DNA of 64,000 nucleotides from an uncultured Draconibacterium sp. GTDB lineage: Bacteria > Bacteroidota > Bacteroidia > Bacteroidales > Prolixibacteraceae. A program made the position numbers and the translations under genes. Below the pieces are notes generated by a model that ran no database searches, was not told the DNA's origin, and saw nothing but the letters and a program-made list of their open reading frames with translations. Every line of letters starts with the position of its first letter. Positions within the stretch are counted from its first letter, which is position 1. The stretch is from positions 2,830,001 through 2,894,000 of the forward strand of contig NZ_OY775906.1 of NCBI RefSeq assembly GCF_963675065.1. Reading direction: 5' to 3'. Positions 1-9,480 of this stretch are shown here, in pieces.

Positions 1-2813
1 TGTTTGATTTTCCCGTTGTAAATGGCAGATCCAAAATCAACGGTACCACTGGCTTTCAGATTTCCATCATTGGTTTTAATGTAAAACGAATCGAGCCGGG
101 CAGCTTCTTCCGAGAACTGAAGATCGAGCACAATATTTTTGTATTCAATTCCATATTTTGGGATGAGAATTTCGGCATTTCTCAGGCTCACCTTACCATC
201 CGGTTCAGGAGCTTTCAACGTACCACCCACATTTACCTGCCCATCTAAAATTCCTTCTACTTTCTCGGCCTCGTCTAAAAACTGCAATGCCGACAAGGGG
301 AAACGCTTCACTGTTAATCCGCCACTGATCGTTGCATTTGAATCCACTAAAAAGCTCATACTGTCAAACCTGGCCTCCAAAGGAATATTGGCGTTGATTT
401 CAAGTAAGCCGGTATCAACCGGAACAATTTGAGCTTCAAAATTCAGACGGTCGTTTTTCAGGTTAAATGCCCCGCCAAAATCGGCAAATTTATAACCATA
501 TATAAAGGCTTCATCAATCCTTAAACTTCCATTTAACTCAGGCGACAAAGCTGTACCTTTAAGCTTTGCTTCGGCGTTTATTCTCCCGGAAATGTTGGCG
601 TTTACACCAAAACTCTCCAATAAGTTAGCAATATTTATATTGGCAATTTCAAATTGAAAATCTTCGTCGGCATACTGCGAATACACTCCACCTGCTTTTA
701 TGTACTGTGCTGAATCGGACTTATCGGAAATCATTTTCAGATTACTTAGCCGGTATTCCAGCGAATCCAGTTCGATTTCGGCAGGTGCATTCGCCAATTG
801 CAGGTGTTGGTTTTTAAAATCCAGGCTCCATTCCGAAAGAGCGATATTTATCACATCGTCAAGTGCTATTTCCGATTTTAGTTGCGTTTGAAGCTCATTG
901 CCTTTTGCCAGCATCTCAACCTGCAACGAATCAACAAAATAATTGGCAGTGGTACTTATACTATCCAGTTCAAAACTGCCTGCTTTAAAATTTAGTACCT
1001 GCGCAGTGGCTGAAAAAGTGGTATCATTCGAAGTAAGCTTCCCTGTCGCATTTACCACAAGCTTTCCAGCTGAGATAGCTGTAAATCCTGCATTTTGTAG
1101 TTCAACGGTTGCAGCTAGCGACAACGAATCCGGCTTACCTGAAAGATATGCATTTATTTTTCCTTGCCCATAAACACTATCCAATGGAATAAAAGCCGAA
1201 AATGCCTCTACATCATCAAAATCTGCCAACAGCTGAAGATCTGAACTTCCGACTACATTGTAATTTCCTGAAGCCGTTAAGTGCAGCGATTTTGCTTTTG
1301 CCCATAGCGAATCGATTACAATATTTTGTCGGCTGTAATTTACCAGTCCAACTATAGAATCCACGTTATATCCGGATAAAGAGGATTGGCTCAATTCCAA
1401 ATTTGCACGAGCTTGCAGCTTTTCAGGATCAAAACCGTCACCGCTCAAATTAGCCCTTAAGTTGATGTCCGATTGTAACGAATCGTTACCCAACAAGGGC
1501 GCCAGGTTAAAGTTTTTTGTTATCAGTTGCATTTTGTATGTTGGACGCTCCAATAGATCTTGTATTTCCGGCAGGACGGTAATCGCACCAAAATTTCCTC
1601 CTGCATCAATTTCCCCGGAAAGCTCTCCCCTGTTCATTCGGAGTTTCATGCGAATCTTCTCCACCGGCTTTTGCGCAAAAAGACAATCCTTAAAATTTCC
1701 TTCTACTTTAATATCTGCAGTTTTCAAATCTATTCCATTTCCTTCGATTTTAAAGTTGCCATTTATCGTATGATCCAACTCAGGATTTCCAATCCAGTGC
1801 GCCAGGTTTATATTCTCAACATTCCCTGAAATTTTGTATTTTAAAGCTGTTTTATCACTGCCATTGACAAACTGTAGCAGGTTTTCGGAAGTGAGATCCA
1901 GGTTGATCTGCTGTTCTTTATCACGAATAAGCAGTGTTGCCTTAACACCATTTTGTACAGAATTTACTTTGAAATCAATTTCCGGGTGAGCAGGAAGATT
2001 TAATTGCGGCAACAAAAACTCAAACTCTTTAATATTTATGGGTTCCGTTTGCATTTCAGCCACAATCTCCGTTGTTGGATCACCGGAGTATTTAGCTTCT
2101 GCATTCAACGCATTTTGTGCCGTTTTAAAACGAAGGTTGTTAAGTGATATGTTTTCCGGAGTGCGTCGTGCCGCGAAAGTTAATTCGCGTAAATCGACAT
2201 CCGGGCTTTTGGATTGAAAAGCAAAGCTGCTTACTGTTAGTGTTTGTTCGTTAGAGGAATAAGCACCGTTAGCCTCCAGATTTATATTTTTTACATCGTC
2301 GGGGATAAGTGAATCGAGCGCCTGAATCTGAATTCTGCCTTCGTGAATTTGGAGTTTGGATAAATACAATCTAAAATTACCGGAAGCAAATGTAGTATCT
2401 GTTGAACTTTCAGCTTGTTCTTTTAATAAAGAGTTGAAATTCCAGGTGGAATCATCTCGCTGTTGCAGGTATACGTATGGTGCATTTATACTGGCTGTTG
2501 ATAGTTGTAATTCACCACGAGTTAATGGCCACAAACGGTAAGATGCAGCTACCGAATGAATGTAAACAAAGGTATCTTCCTGGTAGGTCCACAATACATC
2601 CTCCAAGACGAATTCGGAGAAAAAATTCCCGCTTATTTTTCCAATCGTCAATTTCCCATTAATAACTTTCTCTGCTTGTTTTGCAGCCACTCCGGCGAGT
2701 TTGTTTTTTACGGGCCGTGTTTGAATCAGCAATCCGGAGAAGAACAGCAAAATAATGATGCCGGCGAGCAGCCACATCATAACCAGTAATATTTTACGAA
2801 CTATTTTTTTCAT
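1..2813 (-). CDS. tamB: TamB/AsmA-like translocation and assembly module protein, 3'-truncated by window edge
   Basis: The minus strand is open from an ATG at 2813 to the window edge, about 937 codons, so the C-terminus is missing. The product starts MKKIVRKILLV followed by a hydrophobic signal anchor (WLLAGIIILLFFSGLLI), then a long periplasmic region of repetitive beta-strand segments of the kind seen in AsmA/TamB proteins. TamB proteins span the periplasm and partner with an Omp85 protein to insert outer-membrane proteins or move lipids. The Omp85 gene ends at 2822, only 8 bp upstream, so the two are almost certainly one operon, which supports the assignment. The diagnostic C-terminal DUF490 domain lies outside the window and cannot be checked. 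Confidence 0.82.
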   Translation of the reverse strand, partial: MKKIVRKILLVMMWLLAGIIILLFFSGLLIQTRPVKNKLAGVAAKQAEKVINGKLTIGKISGNFFSEFVLEDVLWTYQEDTFVYIHSVAASYRLWPLTRGELQLSTASINAPYVYLQQRDDSTWNFNSLLKEQAESSTDTTFASGNFRLYLSKLQIHEGRIQIQALDSLIPDDVKNINLEANGAYSSNEQTLTVSSFAFQSKSPDVDLRELTFAARRTPENISLNNLRFKTAQNALNAEAKYSGDPTTEIVAEMQTEPINIKEFEFLLPQLNLPAHPEIDFKVNSVQNGVKATLLIRDKEQQINLDLTSENLLQFVNGSDKTALKYKISGNVENINLAHWIGNPELDHTINGNFKIEGNGIDLKTADIKVEGNFKDCLFAQKPVEKIRMKLRMNRGELSGEIDAGGNFGAITVLPEIQDLLERPTYKMQLITKNFNLAPLLGNDSLQSDINLRANLSGDGFDPEKLQARANLELSQSSLSGYNVDSIVGLVNYSRQNIVIDSLWAKAKSLHLTASGNYNVVGSSDLQLLADFDDVEAFSAFIPLDSVYGQGKINAYLSGKPDSLSLAATVELQNAGFTAISAGKLVVNATGKLTSNDTTFSATAQVLNFKAGSFELDSISTTANYFVDSLQVEMLAKGNELQTQLKSEIALDDVINIALSEWSLDFKNQHLQLANAPAEIELDSLEYRLSNLKMISDKSDSAQYIKAGGVYSQYADEDFQFEIANINIANLLESFGVNANISGRINAEAKLKGTALSPELNGSLRIDEAFIYGYKFADFGGAFNLKNDRLNFEAQIVPVDTGLLEINANIPLEARFDSMSFLVDSNATISGGLTVKRFPLSALQFLDEAEKVEGILDGQVNVGGTLKAPEPDGKVSLRNAEILIPKYGIEYKNIVLDLQFSEEAARLDSFYIKTNDGNLKASGTVDFGSAIYNGKIK

Positions 2814-2821
2814 TCTTTTCC

Positions 2822-4657
2822 TTAAAATGCCTGTCCAACACTAATAAAAAACTGCGGGCTTTTTTTCTCGTTCCATAAGGGTAATCCAACATCAAAACGC
2901 ACCGGACCAATTGGCGTATCCACACGCAAACCGCCACCGGCAGCATAAGCCAGCTCATTTATTTTATAGCTAAAAGCTTTCTCCCAAACATTACCACCTT
3001 CAAAAAATGCCACACCACTCAGGCGCCAAAAAAGCGGATACCGGAGTTCTGCGTTTGCTTCCAAAATACTTTTACCACCCAGCGGAGTTCCGCTTTCACG
3101 TTTTGGCCCCAAATCGGAGCGGCTCCAACCACGAATTGAGTTGCTACCTCCCGAATAAAAACGGTCTTCAACGGGAATAAAACCACTGTCGTCAGAGGAA
3201 TGAATTCCACCAATCATGCCCCGAAGTGCCAATACCAGATCATCAATTTTTTGATAGGTTCGGAAGTCGCCCCAAACACGCAAATAACTAAAGTCGCCAC
3301 CAAACTTGTAGCCGTTCAGCTTCATTCCCATTGATAGGTTCACGCCCTGATCCGGCGAAAATTTCGGGCGGGCTGTTGAAAAAACCGAACTCAGCAACAC
3401 CCCCGATTTATTGTAGCGATAATTTTCATCTTCCGGATCGGGAAATTCAGGATCGCCCTCCTCTATTTGCTGTTTCACTTTCTCGTAATAATAGGTAAGC
3501 GTTGCATCCAACTCTTTGTTAAAACGATAGGTAACGGGGAGGTTTAATCCGTAGGTTCGCGTTTGGTAACCCGGCTCTTTATTGATCCCCAGAAATGGAT
3601 GGATAGAAACGCTTCCTTTTTTGTCGAACACCTGTGGCTGCGTCCATTTCACACTCACGTAATAGGGCTCAATTGCTGAATGTTTTGCGTAAATATTAAC
3701 TCGCCGGGCGGTACCCAAGAATCCCAAATAAGTTAAATCGACAAAGGCGCGAAATTTATCCTCGGTTCCGTAACCGGCACCAAATTCGGTGTTTAAACGT
3801 GGCGCTTCTTCAACATACAAATTCACCGGAATCGGATCGCGTAAGGTTGTTTTATCTTTTTGCGGAAGTACCGAAACCACACTAAAAAGCTGCAAGTGAT
3901 ACAAGGATTCGCGCGTTTTATCTAAAAGCGACTTATTGTAATCTTCGCCTTCACGGTAGTTAAACTGCTTCCGAATAAATTCCTCATCCACATGATCATT
4001 TCCTTTTATGGTTGTTGCGCCAAAATGACTTACTGGCCCGGGATTAATTACGTAAGTAATCCCAACCAATTGCAGTGTTGTATCGAGCTGAATTTCGTAA
4101 TCAACATCAACGTAAGCATAGCTCATGCTTAAAAAAATATTTCGGATAGCAGCTATGTCTCCCTTCAACGACTCATCGCTGAATCGTTGCGAATGTCTTA
4201 AAGAAAGTTTTCGGATATTTCGGGTAGCAATGGAATCGATGTTTATCTGAGGATTTGCTTTGTTCAATTGAAAGATTACCGTATCAATTGTGTAAGGGTC
4301 GCCCTCGTCGATAATAAAATTGAGTTTTACGGTCTGCTTCTCCTCGTTAACTTTTAGCGAATCAAGCATTATCTGAGCCTTTACAAAACCTTCGCTTTGA
4401 TAGGTCTTTTTCAGTCGCTCCAAATCCAAATCCAGTAACTCGCGGCTAAACAACGAAGGCTCGTTATCAGTTAAGAGCTTCTCGAGGTACGATACTTCAT
4501 CAACCACCATTTTATCGAGCAAATAGCTACTCTCTAATGATCGGTTTCCTTTGAAACTTATCTTTCTGATTTCGTAATTTTCCTGTGCTTTCAGGCTTAA
4601 GCCCAACAGTTGCAGGATTGTTGAGAAGAAGAATATATAGGCGATTTTTTTAATCAT
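2822..4657 (-). CDS. tamA: Omp85-family outer-membrane protein (TamA/BamA-like)
   Basis: 611 residues from the ATG at 4657. This start is chosen over the longer open frame because it begins a clear signal peptide (MIKKIAYIFFF...LSLKAQ). POTRA-like segments follow to about residue 280 (for example FKGNRSLESSYLLDKM and IKGNDHVDEEFIRKQF), then a C-terminal barrel of about 320 residues. The barrel carries an Omp85-type RFYSGGSNSIRGW segment (RGW is a form of the family VRGF/Y signature) and ends in FISVGQAF with a terminal aromatic residue. The family inserts beta-barrel proteins or partners TamB. A TamB-like gene follows within 8 bp, favouring TamA over the essential BamA. Whether it acts with TamB is inferred from context. 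Confidence 0.86.
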   Translation of the reverse strand: MIKKIAYIFFFSTILQLLGLSLKAQENYEIRKISFKGNRSLESSYLLDKMVVDEVSYLEKLLTDNEPSLFSRELLDLDLERLKKTYQSEGFVKAQIMLDSLKVNEEKQTVKLNFIIDEGDPYTIDTVIFQLNKANPQINIDSIATRNIRKLSLRHSQRFSDESLKGDIAAIRNIFLSMSYAYVDVDYEIQLDTTLQLVGITYVINPGPVSHFGATTIKGNDHVDEEFIRKQFNYREGEDYNKSLLDKTRESLYHLQLFSVVSVLPQKDKTTLRDPIPVNLYVEEAPRLNTEFGAGYGTEDKFRAFVDLTYLGFLGTARRVNIYAKHSAIEPYYVSVKWTQPQVFDKKGSVSIHPFLGINKEPGYQTRTYGLNLPVTYRFNKELDATLTYYYEKVKQQIEEGDPEFPDPEDENYRYNKSGVLLSSVFSTARPKFSPDQGVNLSMGMKLNGYKFGGDFSYLRVWGDFRTYQKIDDLVLALRGMIGGIHSSDDSGFIPVEDRFYSGGSNSIRGWSRSDLGPKRESGTPLGGKSILEANAELRYPLFWRLSGVAFFEGGNVWEKAFSYKINELAYAAGGGLRVDTPIGPVRFDVGLPLWNEKKSPQFFISVGQAF

Positions 4658-4685
4658 AATTAACGCATGGCAAACATTAAACACC

Positions 4686-5819
4686 TTAATCCGTAAAACT
4701 GTTTTCAATAATTGGCTTAACTGCCGATTCGGCAATAAGATTAATACTTTGCGCATGTTGAGCCGCATTAATTGTATCGGGCGTAAAAACCATTTGCACA
4801 TTCAAATCTTCCATTTCTGCAATCAGCTTTTTCATGTGCCGGTCTTTCTTTTTCCGCACGGTTCGGATAAAAATTGCGTTAATTCGTTGCGGAAATATAC
4901 GTGCAACCCGGGCATAAATTTCCGGATCGTGCTGTCCATTATCTCCCACCAATACAAACGAAAGCTTAGGATACGTTTTAAACAGTTTGATTATTTTGTC
5001 GAACTTATGCTCATGATTTCCACCACCCTGTTTCCATAAATTAAAGAGCCCCGGATTAATCTCGCGAAGTAAATAAACGCCCTTCGGAAATTGGTTGTAC
5101 GAACAAAAATCATCGATCAGGTCGTATAAATTCCATTCGCTGCTCGACAGGTAAAAAAACGGATTGTTACTCTTTTCATCGGCCCCCTTGTGCAGTGCAC
5201 GGTAAAAAGCTTCCACTCCCGGAAAAGGTTTTCTGGTGCGCGAGTTATGGGTTAGCATTAAGCGCAACTTACGTAAAGTTTGTGTAGAATGGCTGATCAT
5301 TATTGTATCGTCAATATCTGAAATTACCCCAAATGAGGCATCGTCCCCCGGAATTAAAATTTCACCCGGCGCCTTGAAATTATTTGTTTCAGGCCCGATC
5401 TGGTCCAGCAATTCTGCCTGGTATGGAATCCATTTCGTCCTCCGTTCTCCGTTCAGTTCCTTTAACTGCATTTTAGCTCTAAAAATACCGTTTTCTTCGG
5501 TTAATTGTTGCTTTTGTTCGTTCCCTAAATGAATTTTTATTCGTGCTCCGGGAATCTGATCGCCCGAATACCGTTTTAACATCGCCAGTATATTTTCGCG
5601 TGATGAATTTTTTCCCTCAGGTTTTTCCAGTCCTTTATCTTCGTACAATGCTCCGATAACACTAACTTCGCCTGATGCGTATGATCCAAATCCGCGATAA
5701 GGAACTACCTGCGGCACGCCAAGCCAACCCAGTTTATGCTTAAGTCTGAACTTTTGTTTTTTAAGGAAGCCTTTGTTTTTCCTTTCAAAATAATCGATCA
5801 TTTGTTTTTCGTCTGTCAT
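4686..5819 (-). CDS. App1-family (DUF2183) phosphatidate phosphatase-like protein
   Basis: 377 residues from the ATG at 5819; a GTG five codons upstream (5834) is a less likely start. The catalytic part has a DxDxT motif of the HAD superfamily (GVISDIDDTIMIS, Asp168/Asp170), then conserved FFYLSSSEWNLYDLIDDF and VLVGDNGQHDPEIY, which are typical of the App1/DUF2183 C-terminal domain. Fungal App1 is a Mg-dependent phosphatidate phosphatase, and bacterial members are presumed lipid or phosphoester phosphatases. No signal peptide or membrane segment is visible, so it should be cytosolic. It is divergent from the lipid kinase at 5874 and 28 bp upstream of the Omp85 gene, which suggests envelope-lipid metabolism (inference). 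Confidence 0.8.
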   Translation of the reverse strand: MTDEKQMIDYFERKNKGFLKKQKFRLKHKLGWLGVPQVVPYRGFGSYASGEVSVIGALYEDKGLEKPEGKNSSRENILAMLKRYSGDQIPGARIKIHLGNEQKQQLTEENGIFRAKMQLKELNGERRTKWIPYQAELLDQIGPETNNFKAPGEILIPGDDASFGVISDIDDTIMISHSTQTLRKLRLMLTHNSRTRKPFPGVEAFYRALHKGADEKSNNPFFYLSSSEWNLYDLIDDFCSYNQFPKGVYLLREINPGLFNLWKQGGGNHEHKFDKIIKLFKTYPKLSFVLVGDNGQHDPEIYARVARIFPQRINAIFIRTVRKKKDRHMKKLIAEMEDLNVQMVFTPDTINAAQHAQSINLIAESAVKPIIENSFTD

Positions 5820-5873
5820 AACTATTTTCGGCACAGAATTTATACTAAATTACGGTAAACAATTACATAAGAT

Positions 5874-6755
5874 ATGCCAGAAGAACAGTTATTATTTGTG
5901 ATCAACCCGATTTCGGGAGATATTGAAAAGGACGATTTACAAGATGAGATCCGCAGTTTTATGGATAAACACAATCAGACTGTTGGGTTCTTTTTTACCA
6001 CCGGAGAAAACGATAAACAAAAAGTTACAGAAAAGATCGAAGAGCTTCACCCTTCAATTGTAGTAGCCGTGGGTGGCGACGGAACCATTAACATGGTATC
6101 ACAAACAATAATACACAAATCGGTAAAAATGGGTATCCTCCCCATGGGGTCGGCAAACGGAATGGCGTCGGAGCTGAATCTTCCAAAAACGGTGGAAGAA
6201 AACTTAAAACTGATAATAAAAGGAAAATCGAAAAAGATAGATGTGCTGCAAATAAACGATGAGCACATTTGCCTGCACCTAAGCGATATAGGATTTAATG
6301 CACAACTGATAAGCACCTACGAAAAAAGCGACAGCAGAGGCTTGTTGGGGTATACAAAATCGTTTATCGAGGAGTTTGGAAATGCCAACCCGGCAGCATT
6401 TGAGATTTCAATAGAAGACTCTACTGTATCGCAAAACGCTTTTATGGTGGTTTTAGCCAACGCCTCGAAATTTGGAACCGGCGCGGTTATCAATCCCGAA
6501 GGAAAACCTGACGACGGTTATTTTGAGTTAGTAATTCTGCGCCCACAAAATGTTTCCCAATTTCTGGAGATGCTTATACCTTTCTACACCCGCCAGATTC
6601 ACACACTCGATTTTGTTGATACCTACAAATGCAAAAAGGTAAAGATTAAAAATCCGGAGCGTCAGAACTTACAAATTGATGGGGAAGTTATGGGTCAGCC
6701 GCTACAAATTAATGTAGAAATTTTACCCCGCTGTGTAGAAATGATTATTCCTTAA
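5874..6755 (+). CDS. Diacylglycerol kinase family lipid kinase (YegS/DgkB-like)
   Basis: 293 residues, the usual length for the family. Visible motifs are an N-terminal INPISG, the nucleotide-binding GGDGT at residues 67-71 and PMGSANGMA at about 90-98. These define the DAGK catalytic domain, which phosphorylates diacylglycerol, sphingoid bases or similar lipids with ATP. The C-terminal half has the beta-sandwich motif DGYFELVIL and ends near ILPRCVEMIIP. The substrate cannot be told from sequence. It is transcribed away from the App1 phosphatase with about 54 bp between start codons, so a kinase and a putative lipid phosphatase share one control region. Confidence 0.88.
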   Translation: MPEEQLLFVINPISGDIEKDDLQDEIRSFMDKHNQTVGFFFTTGENDKQKVTEKIEELHPSIVVAVGGDGTINMVSQTIIHKSVKMGILPMGSANGMASELNLPKTVEENLKLIIKGKSKKIDVLQINDEHICLHLSDIGFNAQLISTYEKSDSRGLLGYTKSFIEEFGNANPAAFEISIEDSTVSQNAFMVVLANASKFGTGAVINPEGKPDDGYFELVILRPQNVSQFLEMLIPFYTRQIHTLDFVDTYKCKKVKIKNPERQNLQIDGEVMGQPLQINVEILPRCVEMIIP

Positions 6756-6809
6756 TCAATTTTTTTCGGGGACACTTCATCGCCTTATTTTTTATTTATC
6801 CAGCTGGTA

Positions 6810-7061
6810 TTAGTTATTTCGCAAGGCCTCAATTAACTCTGCCTTATTCATTTTACTTCGCCCTTCAATTCCCACCTGTTGGGCTTTCTTATACAACTCT
6901 TGTTTTGTACGTTCTTCATATTTACTACTTCCGCCGCCTTTTGTGCCGGAATCGGGGCTATTGGCTATTCTTGCAGACTTTTGTTTGCTGTATCCCTTCT
7001 CCCGTAAAGCTTCGTATTGTTCTTCGTTCTTAACTTGTGGAATATTATTCTTTTTTGCCAT
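6810..7061 (-). CDS. Small Rho-N/SAP-like domain protein (DUF7218-like)
   Basis: 83 residues, very basic and hydrophilic. The middle contains NSPDSGTKGGG and the C-terminus matches the Rho N-terminal helix-extended-loop-helix fold (ERTKQELYKKAQQVGIEGRS and MNKAELIEALRNN). Such small proteins are common in bacteria and often sit with general-stress genes; they may bind nucleic acid, but no defined function is known to me. A sequence resembling a sigma-54 promoter lies about 42 bp upstream of the start (7103-7119). Confidence 0.72.
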   Translation of the reverse strand: MAKKNNIPQVKNEEQYEALREKGYSKQKSARIANSPDSGTKGGGSSKYEERTKQELYKKAQQVGIEGRSKMNKAELIEALRNN

Positions 7062-7102
7062 AACTAATTTATATTGATTTATCTAACTGACGGAAAATAC
7101 CT

Positions 7103-7119
7103 TGCCAGATTCCAGCCAA
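7103..7119 (-). promoter_or_regulatory. Candidate sigma-54 -24/-12 promoter
   Basis: The minus strand reads TTGGCTGGAATCTGGCA, with GG and GC separated by exactly 10 bp as in the RpoN consensus. It ends 42 bp before the ATG at 7061. It deviates from TTGGCAC at two -24 positions, so it is only a candidate. Confidence 0.35.
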
Positions 7120-7203
7120 TTTGGAAAAACACATTGTAATCAGATGCTATTTTTTTCACCAATAGTTCTTGCACGCCAGGCAACCTGATAAGACTGTCGA
7201 GAA

Positions 7204-7220
7204 TTGGCACAATTATTACA
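7204..7220 (+). promoter_or_regulatory. Candidate sigma-54-like element upstream of the AI-2E transporter gene
   Basis: TTGGCACAATTATTACA has a perfect -24 half (TTGGCAC) and correct spacing, but AC instead of GC at the -12 half. The first 14 bases recur exactly at 22378-22391. The ATG follows 27 bp later. Confidence 0.33.
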
Positions 7221-7246
7221 ATATATCCTGCAAATACACGATCAGA

Positions 7247-8341
7247 ATGAATAAAACAGGATTAACAAAAACGGCTCTCTATCTTATAATTATTTCACTA
7301 CTTGTGGCTTTTATTATACTGGCCAAAAACATTCTTATCCCATTGGTACTATCCATGTTTTTTTCGTATTTAATTTACCCTGTGGTATGGAAAATTGAAC
7401 GGTTGGGGGTAAACCGGGTAATTTCTATTTTAACGGTTTTGCTGGTGGTAATTATTTTTATTGGTGGTATTGCGTTGCTGTTTTCATTGAAAGCCTCGAA
7501 TGTCGACATCAATTTTAACGATGTGAAAGAACAGTTTGATAATAAAAGCCTAAGTGTTCAGAGTGCAATTACCACAAAACTTGGTATTGATGCTTCAACA
7601 TTAGACCATTACCTGAAGCAGGCGGTGGATAATTTAATTACTACCTGGCAGTCGGGAATTGGAAATCTTTTTGCAGCCACCACTACTACCCTTTTTCAAA
7701 TCGGTATTTTACCGGTATTTACTTTCTTCCTATTGTTTTACCGCACTAAAACAGCACACTTTATTTTGCGAATTACTCCAAAAGAAAAACAATTCGTTAC
7801 ACTCGATATTCTTCGCGAGATATCGACAGTTATAACCAAATATCTCGGTGGGTTATTGCTGGTTGTTGCCATACTTGCCGTTCTAAACTCAGTTGGCCTG
7901 TTAATTATCGGTATTAAACATGCCATGGTATTTGGTATTCTGGCCGCGCTGCTCAACCTTATTCCATATATCGGAACATTTCTGGGTGGTCTTATTCCTT
8001 TTATGTATGTAGTTTTTACCGATCCGCGCCCACTTCCCGCAATGATAAAAGTTGTGATACTTTTTATGGTTATACAGTTTATCGAGAACAATTTGCTTAC
8101 ACCTAACATTGTAGGCAACAGCATAAAAATTAATCCACTGGCAATCATCCTAAGTTTATTGTTTGCCAATATTATTTGGGGAATTGCCGGTATGTTGGTA
8201 GTAATTCCGGCTTTGGCCACTCTAAAGGTTATTATGCGAAAAATTGACAGTCTGCAACCATACGCATTTTTAATCAGCGATAGTGGAACTGAGAAACACA
8301 GACTGAAATTATTTAAACGAAAAAATAAGAATAAAAAATGA
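7247..8341 (+). CDS. AI-2E family transporter (PerM/TqsA superfamily)
   Basis: 364 residues from the ATG at 7247. An upstream TTG at 7169 would add a hydrophilic tail and is rejected because the hydrophobic N-terminus starts at MNKTGLTKTALYLIII. The layout is typical of the family: paired N-terminal membrane helices (to about residue 80), a soluble stretch with FNDVKEQFDN, then five or six helices with the conserved LNLIPYIGTFLGGLIP and FIENNLLTPNIVGNSIKINPL segments. Members include TqsA (autoinducer-2 export) and Na+/H+ antiporters, so the substrate is unknown. Its stop overlaps the next start (ATGA, 8338-8341), so it is translationally coupled to a second membrane protein. Confidence 0.88.
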   Translation: MNKTGLTKTALYLIIISLLVAFIILAKNILIPLVLSMFFSYLIYPVVWKIERLGVNRVISILTVLLVVIIFIGGIALLFSLKASNVDINFNDVKEQFDNKSLSVQSAITTKLGIDASTLDHYLKQAVDNLITTWQSGIGNLFAATTTTLFQIGILPVFTFFLLFYRTKTAHFILRITPKEKQFVTLDILREISTVITKYLGGLLLVVAILAVLNSVGLLIIGIKHAMVFGILAALLNLIPYIGTFLGGLIPFMYVVFTDPRPLPAMIKVVILFMVIQFIENNLLTPNIVGNSIKINPLAIILSLLFANIIWGIAGMLVVIPALATLKVIMRKIDSLQPYAFLISDSGTEKHRLKLFKRKNKNKK

Positions 8342-9246
8342 TTAGAATACTTAGAGATCATCTAAAGATAGTTTCGAAAGCAATAAAAAACTTCGCTGCT
8401 AACAATCCTATTGGCATGGCAGCGACAACATCGTTTTTTGCTATTTTTTCTATTGCACCCATTCTTATTATCATTATTTCAGTGTTTGGAATGTTTACCA
8501 ACGATGCTGTTATTCGGGTAAAGCTTTTTAACGAAGTATCGCGACTAATTGGCAACGATAGCAGCCAACTTTTGCAAACCGCTATCGACAACTATAACAT
8601 TGGCGAAAAAAGCGGTTTGGGAGCACTTATCGGGGGTGGTATTTTTCTCATTTCGGCAACTACACTTTTTAGCATGATGCAAAACTCGATTAACTATATC
8701 TGGCGAATTCGGGTAAAATCAAAATTGAAATTAAATGTGCTTAAATTTTTAAGAGACCGTCTTTTCTCTTTCGGACTGATTTTAAGCTTGGGGCTGGTAT
8801 TGCTAATTTCACTGGTTCTCGATGCATCAATAAGTATTTTTCAGGACTGGTTGTCCAACACATTCAACCCTGAGTTTATTACCCTTTTTAATCTCCTCGA
8901 AATGGGCGCATCTTTATTAATCACGGCATTAGTGTTTACGCTAATTTTCCGTTACCTCCCGGATATTGTCGTAAAATGGAAAGCAAGTGGGTTTGCGGCT
9001 GTTTGTGCTTCAGTACTGTTTTTTATAGGTAAATACCTCATCAGTATTTTTATTGGCAAAAGCCAACTTGGCGTAATTTATGGGGCTGCCAGCTCGTTTG
9101 TAGTTATACTGCTCTGGATCTATTATGTGTCGATAATCTTTTATTTCGGCGTTCAGCTAAGCTACCAGTATTCACGTTTTTATAATCACGAAAACAAACC
9201 ATTAAGATTTGCCGAACCATTTAGAATCAGCTCTATTGATGATTAA
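8338..9246 (+). CDS. YihY/virulence-factor BrkB family membrane protein
   Basis: 302 residues. The N-terminus has the family pattern of a soluble helix then MAATTSFFAIFSIAPILIIII, followed by about five further helices with LGALIGGGIFLISATTLFSMMQNSINYIWRI and a conserved C-terminal segment (GVIYGAASSFVVILLWIYYVS). YihY proteins are inner-membrane proteins without a firm biochemical role; some were misnamed ribonuclease BN. It overlaps the preceding transporter gene by four bases and is followed by a strong terminator at 9263-9298, so the two form a bicistronic unit. Confidence 0.9.
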   Translation: MIRILRDHLKIVSKAIKNFAANNPIGMAATTSFFAIFSIAPILIIIISVFGMFTNDAVIRVKLFNEVSRLIGNDSSQLLQTAIDNYNIGEKSGLGALIGGGIFLISATTLFSMMQNSINYIWRIRVKSKLKLNVLKFLRDRLFSFGLILSLGLVLLISLVLDASISIFQDWLSNTFNPEFITLFNLLEMGASLLITALVFTLIFRYLPDIVVKWKASGFAAVCASVLFFIGKYLISIFIGKSQLGVIYGAASSFVVILLWIYYVSIIFYFGVQLSYQYSRFYNHENKPLRFAEPFRISSIDD

Positions 9247-9262
9247 AAAATCTATGACAAAT

Positions 9263-9298
9263 AAAAAAGCTGCAACTTTTACAAGTTGCAGCTTTTTT
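9263..9298. terminator. Bidirectional intrinsic terminator
   Basis: A 16-bp perfect stem, AAAAAAGCTGCAACTT, with a TTAC loop and a T-run on either strand. It lies between the convergent yihY-like gene (ends 9246) and the small membrane gene (ends 9332). Confidence 0.9.
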
Positions 9299-9331
9299 AT
9301 TGTGTGTCTTCTGTGTTTTGTATCTGTTTTG

Positions 9332-9478
9332 TCAGCGTTTTTTAATTATCGACAACAATATTGAAATAACGGCCAGAATCAGTAAAATGTGTATTAAATT
9401 TCCTAAAGAATAAACCAGGAAACCAAATATCCAGCCGATTACTAAAATTACTGCTATAATATATAATAATGATCTCAT
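9332..9478 (-). CDS. Lmo0937-family small membrane protein
   Basis: A 48-residue gene beginning MRSLLYIIAVILVIGWIFGF and ending LLSIIKKR. It has two closely spaced hydrophobic helices joined by YSLGNLIH, which matches the short Lmo0937/YqaE-like peptides often found with CsbD and YtxH stress genes. The ATG at 9478 directly follows the csbD-like stop at 9481, so it is probably the second gene of that transcript. The function is unknown; it is presumably an inner-membrane stress peptide. Confidence 0.75.
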   Translation of the reverse strand: MRSLLYIIAVILVIGWIFGFLVYSLGNLIHILLILAVISILLSIIKKR

Positions 9479-9480
9479 GA

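Noticed and set aside
139..2789. Several plus-strand open frames of 60-103 codons
   Set aside because: They lie opposite the long minus-strand TamB-like gene and have no recognisable protein features, so they are antisense shadows.
7169..7246. Longer N-terminus for the AI-2E transporter from a TTG
   Set aside because: The extra 26 residues are hydrophilic and the family starts with the membrane helix after the ATG at 7247. The TTG is also upstream of the candidate promoter element at 7204.
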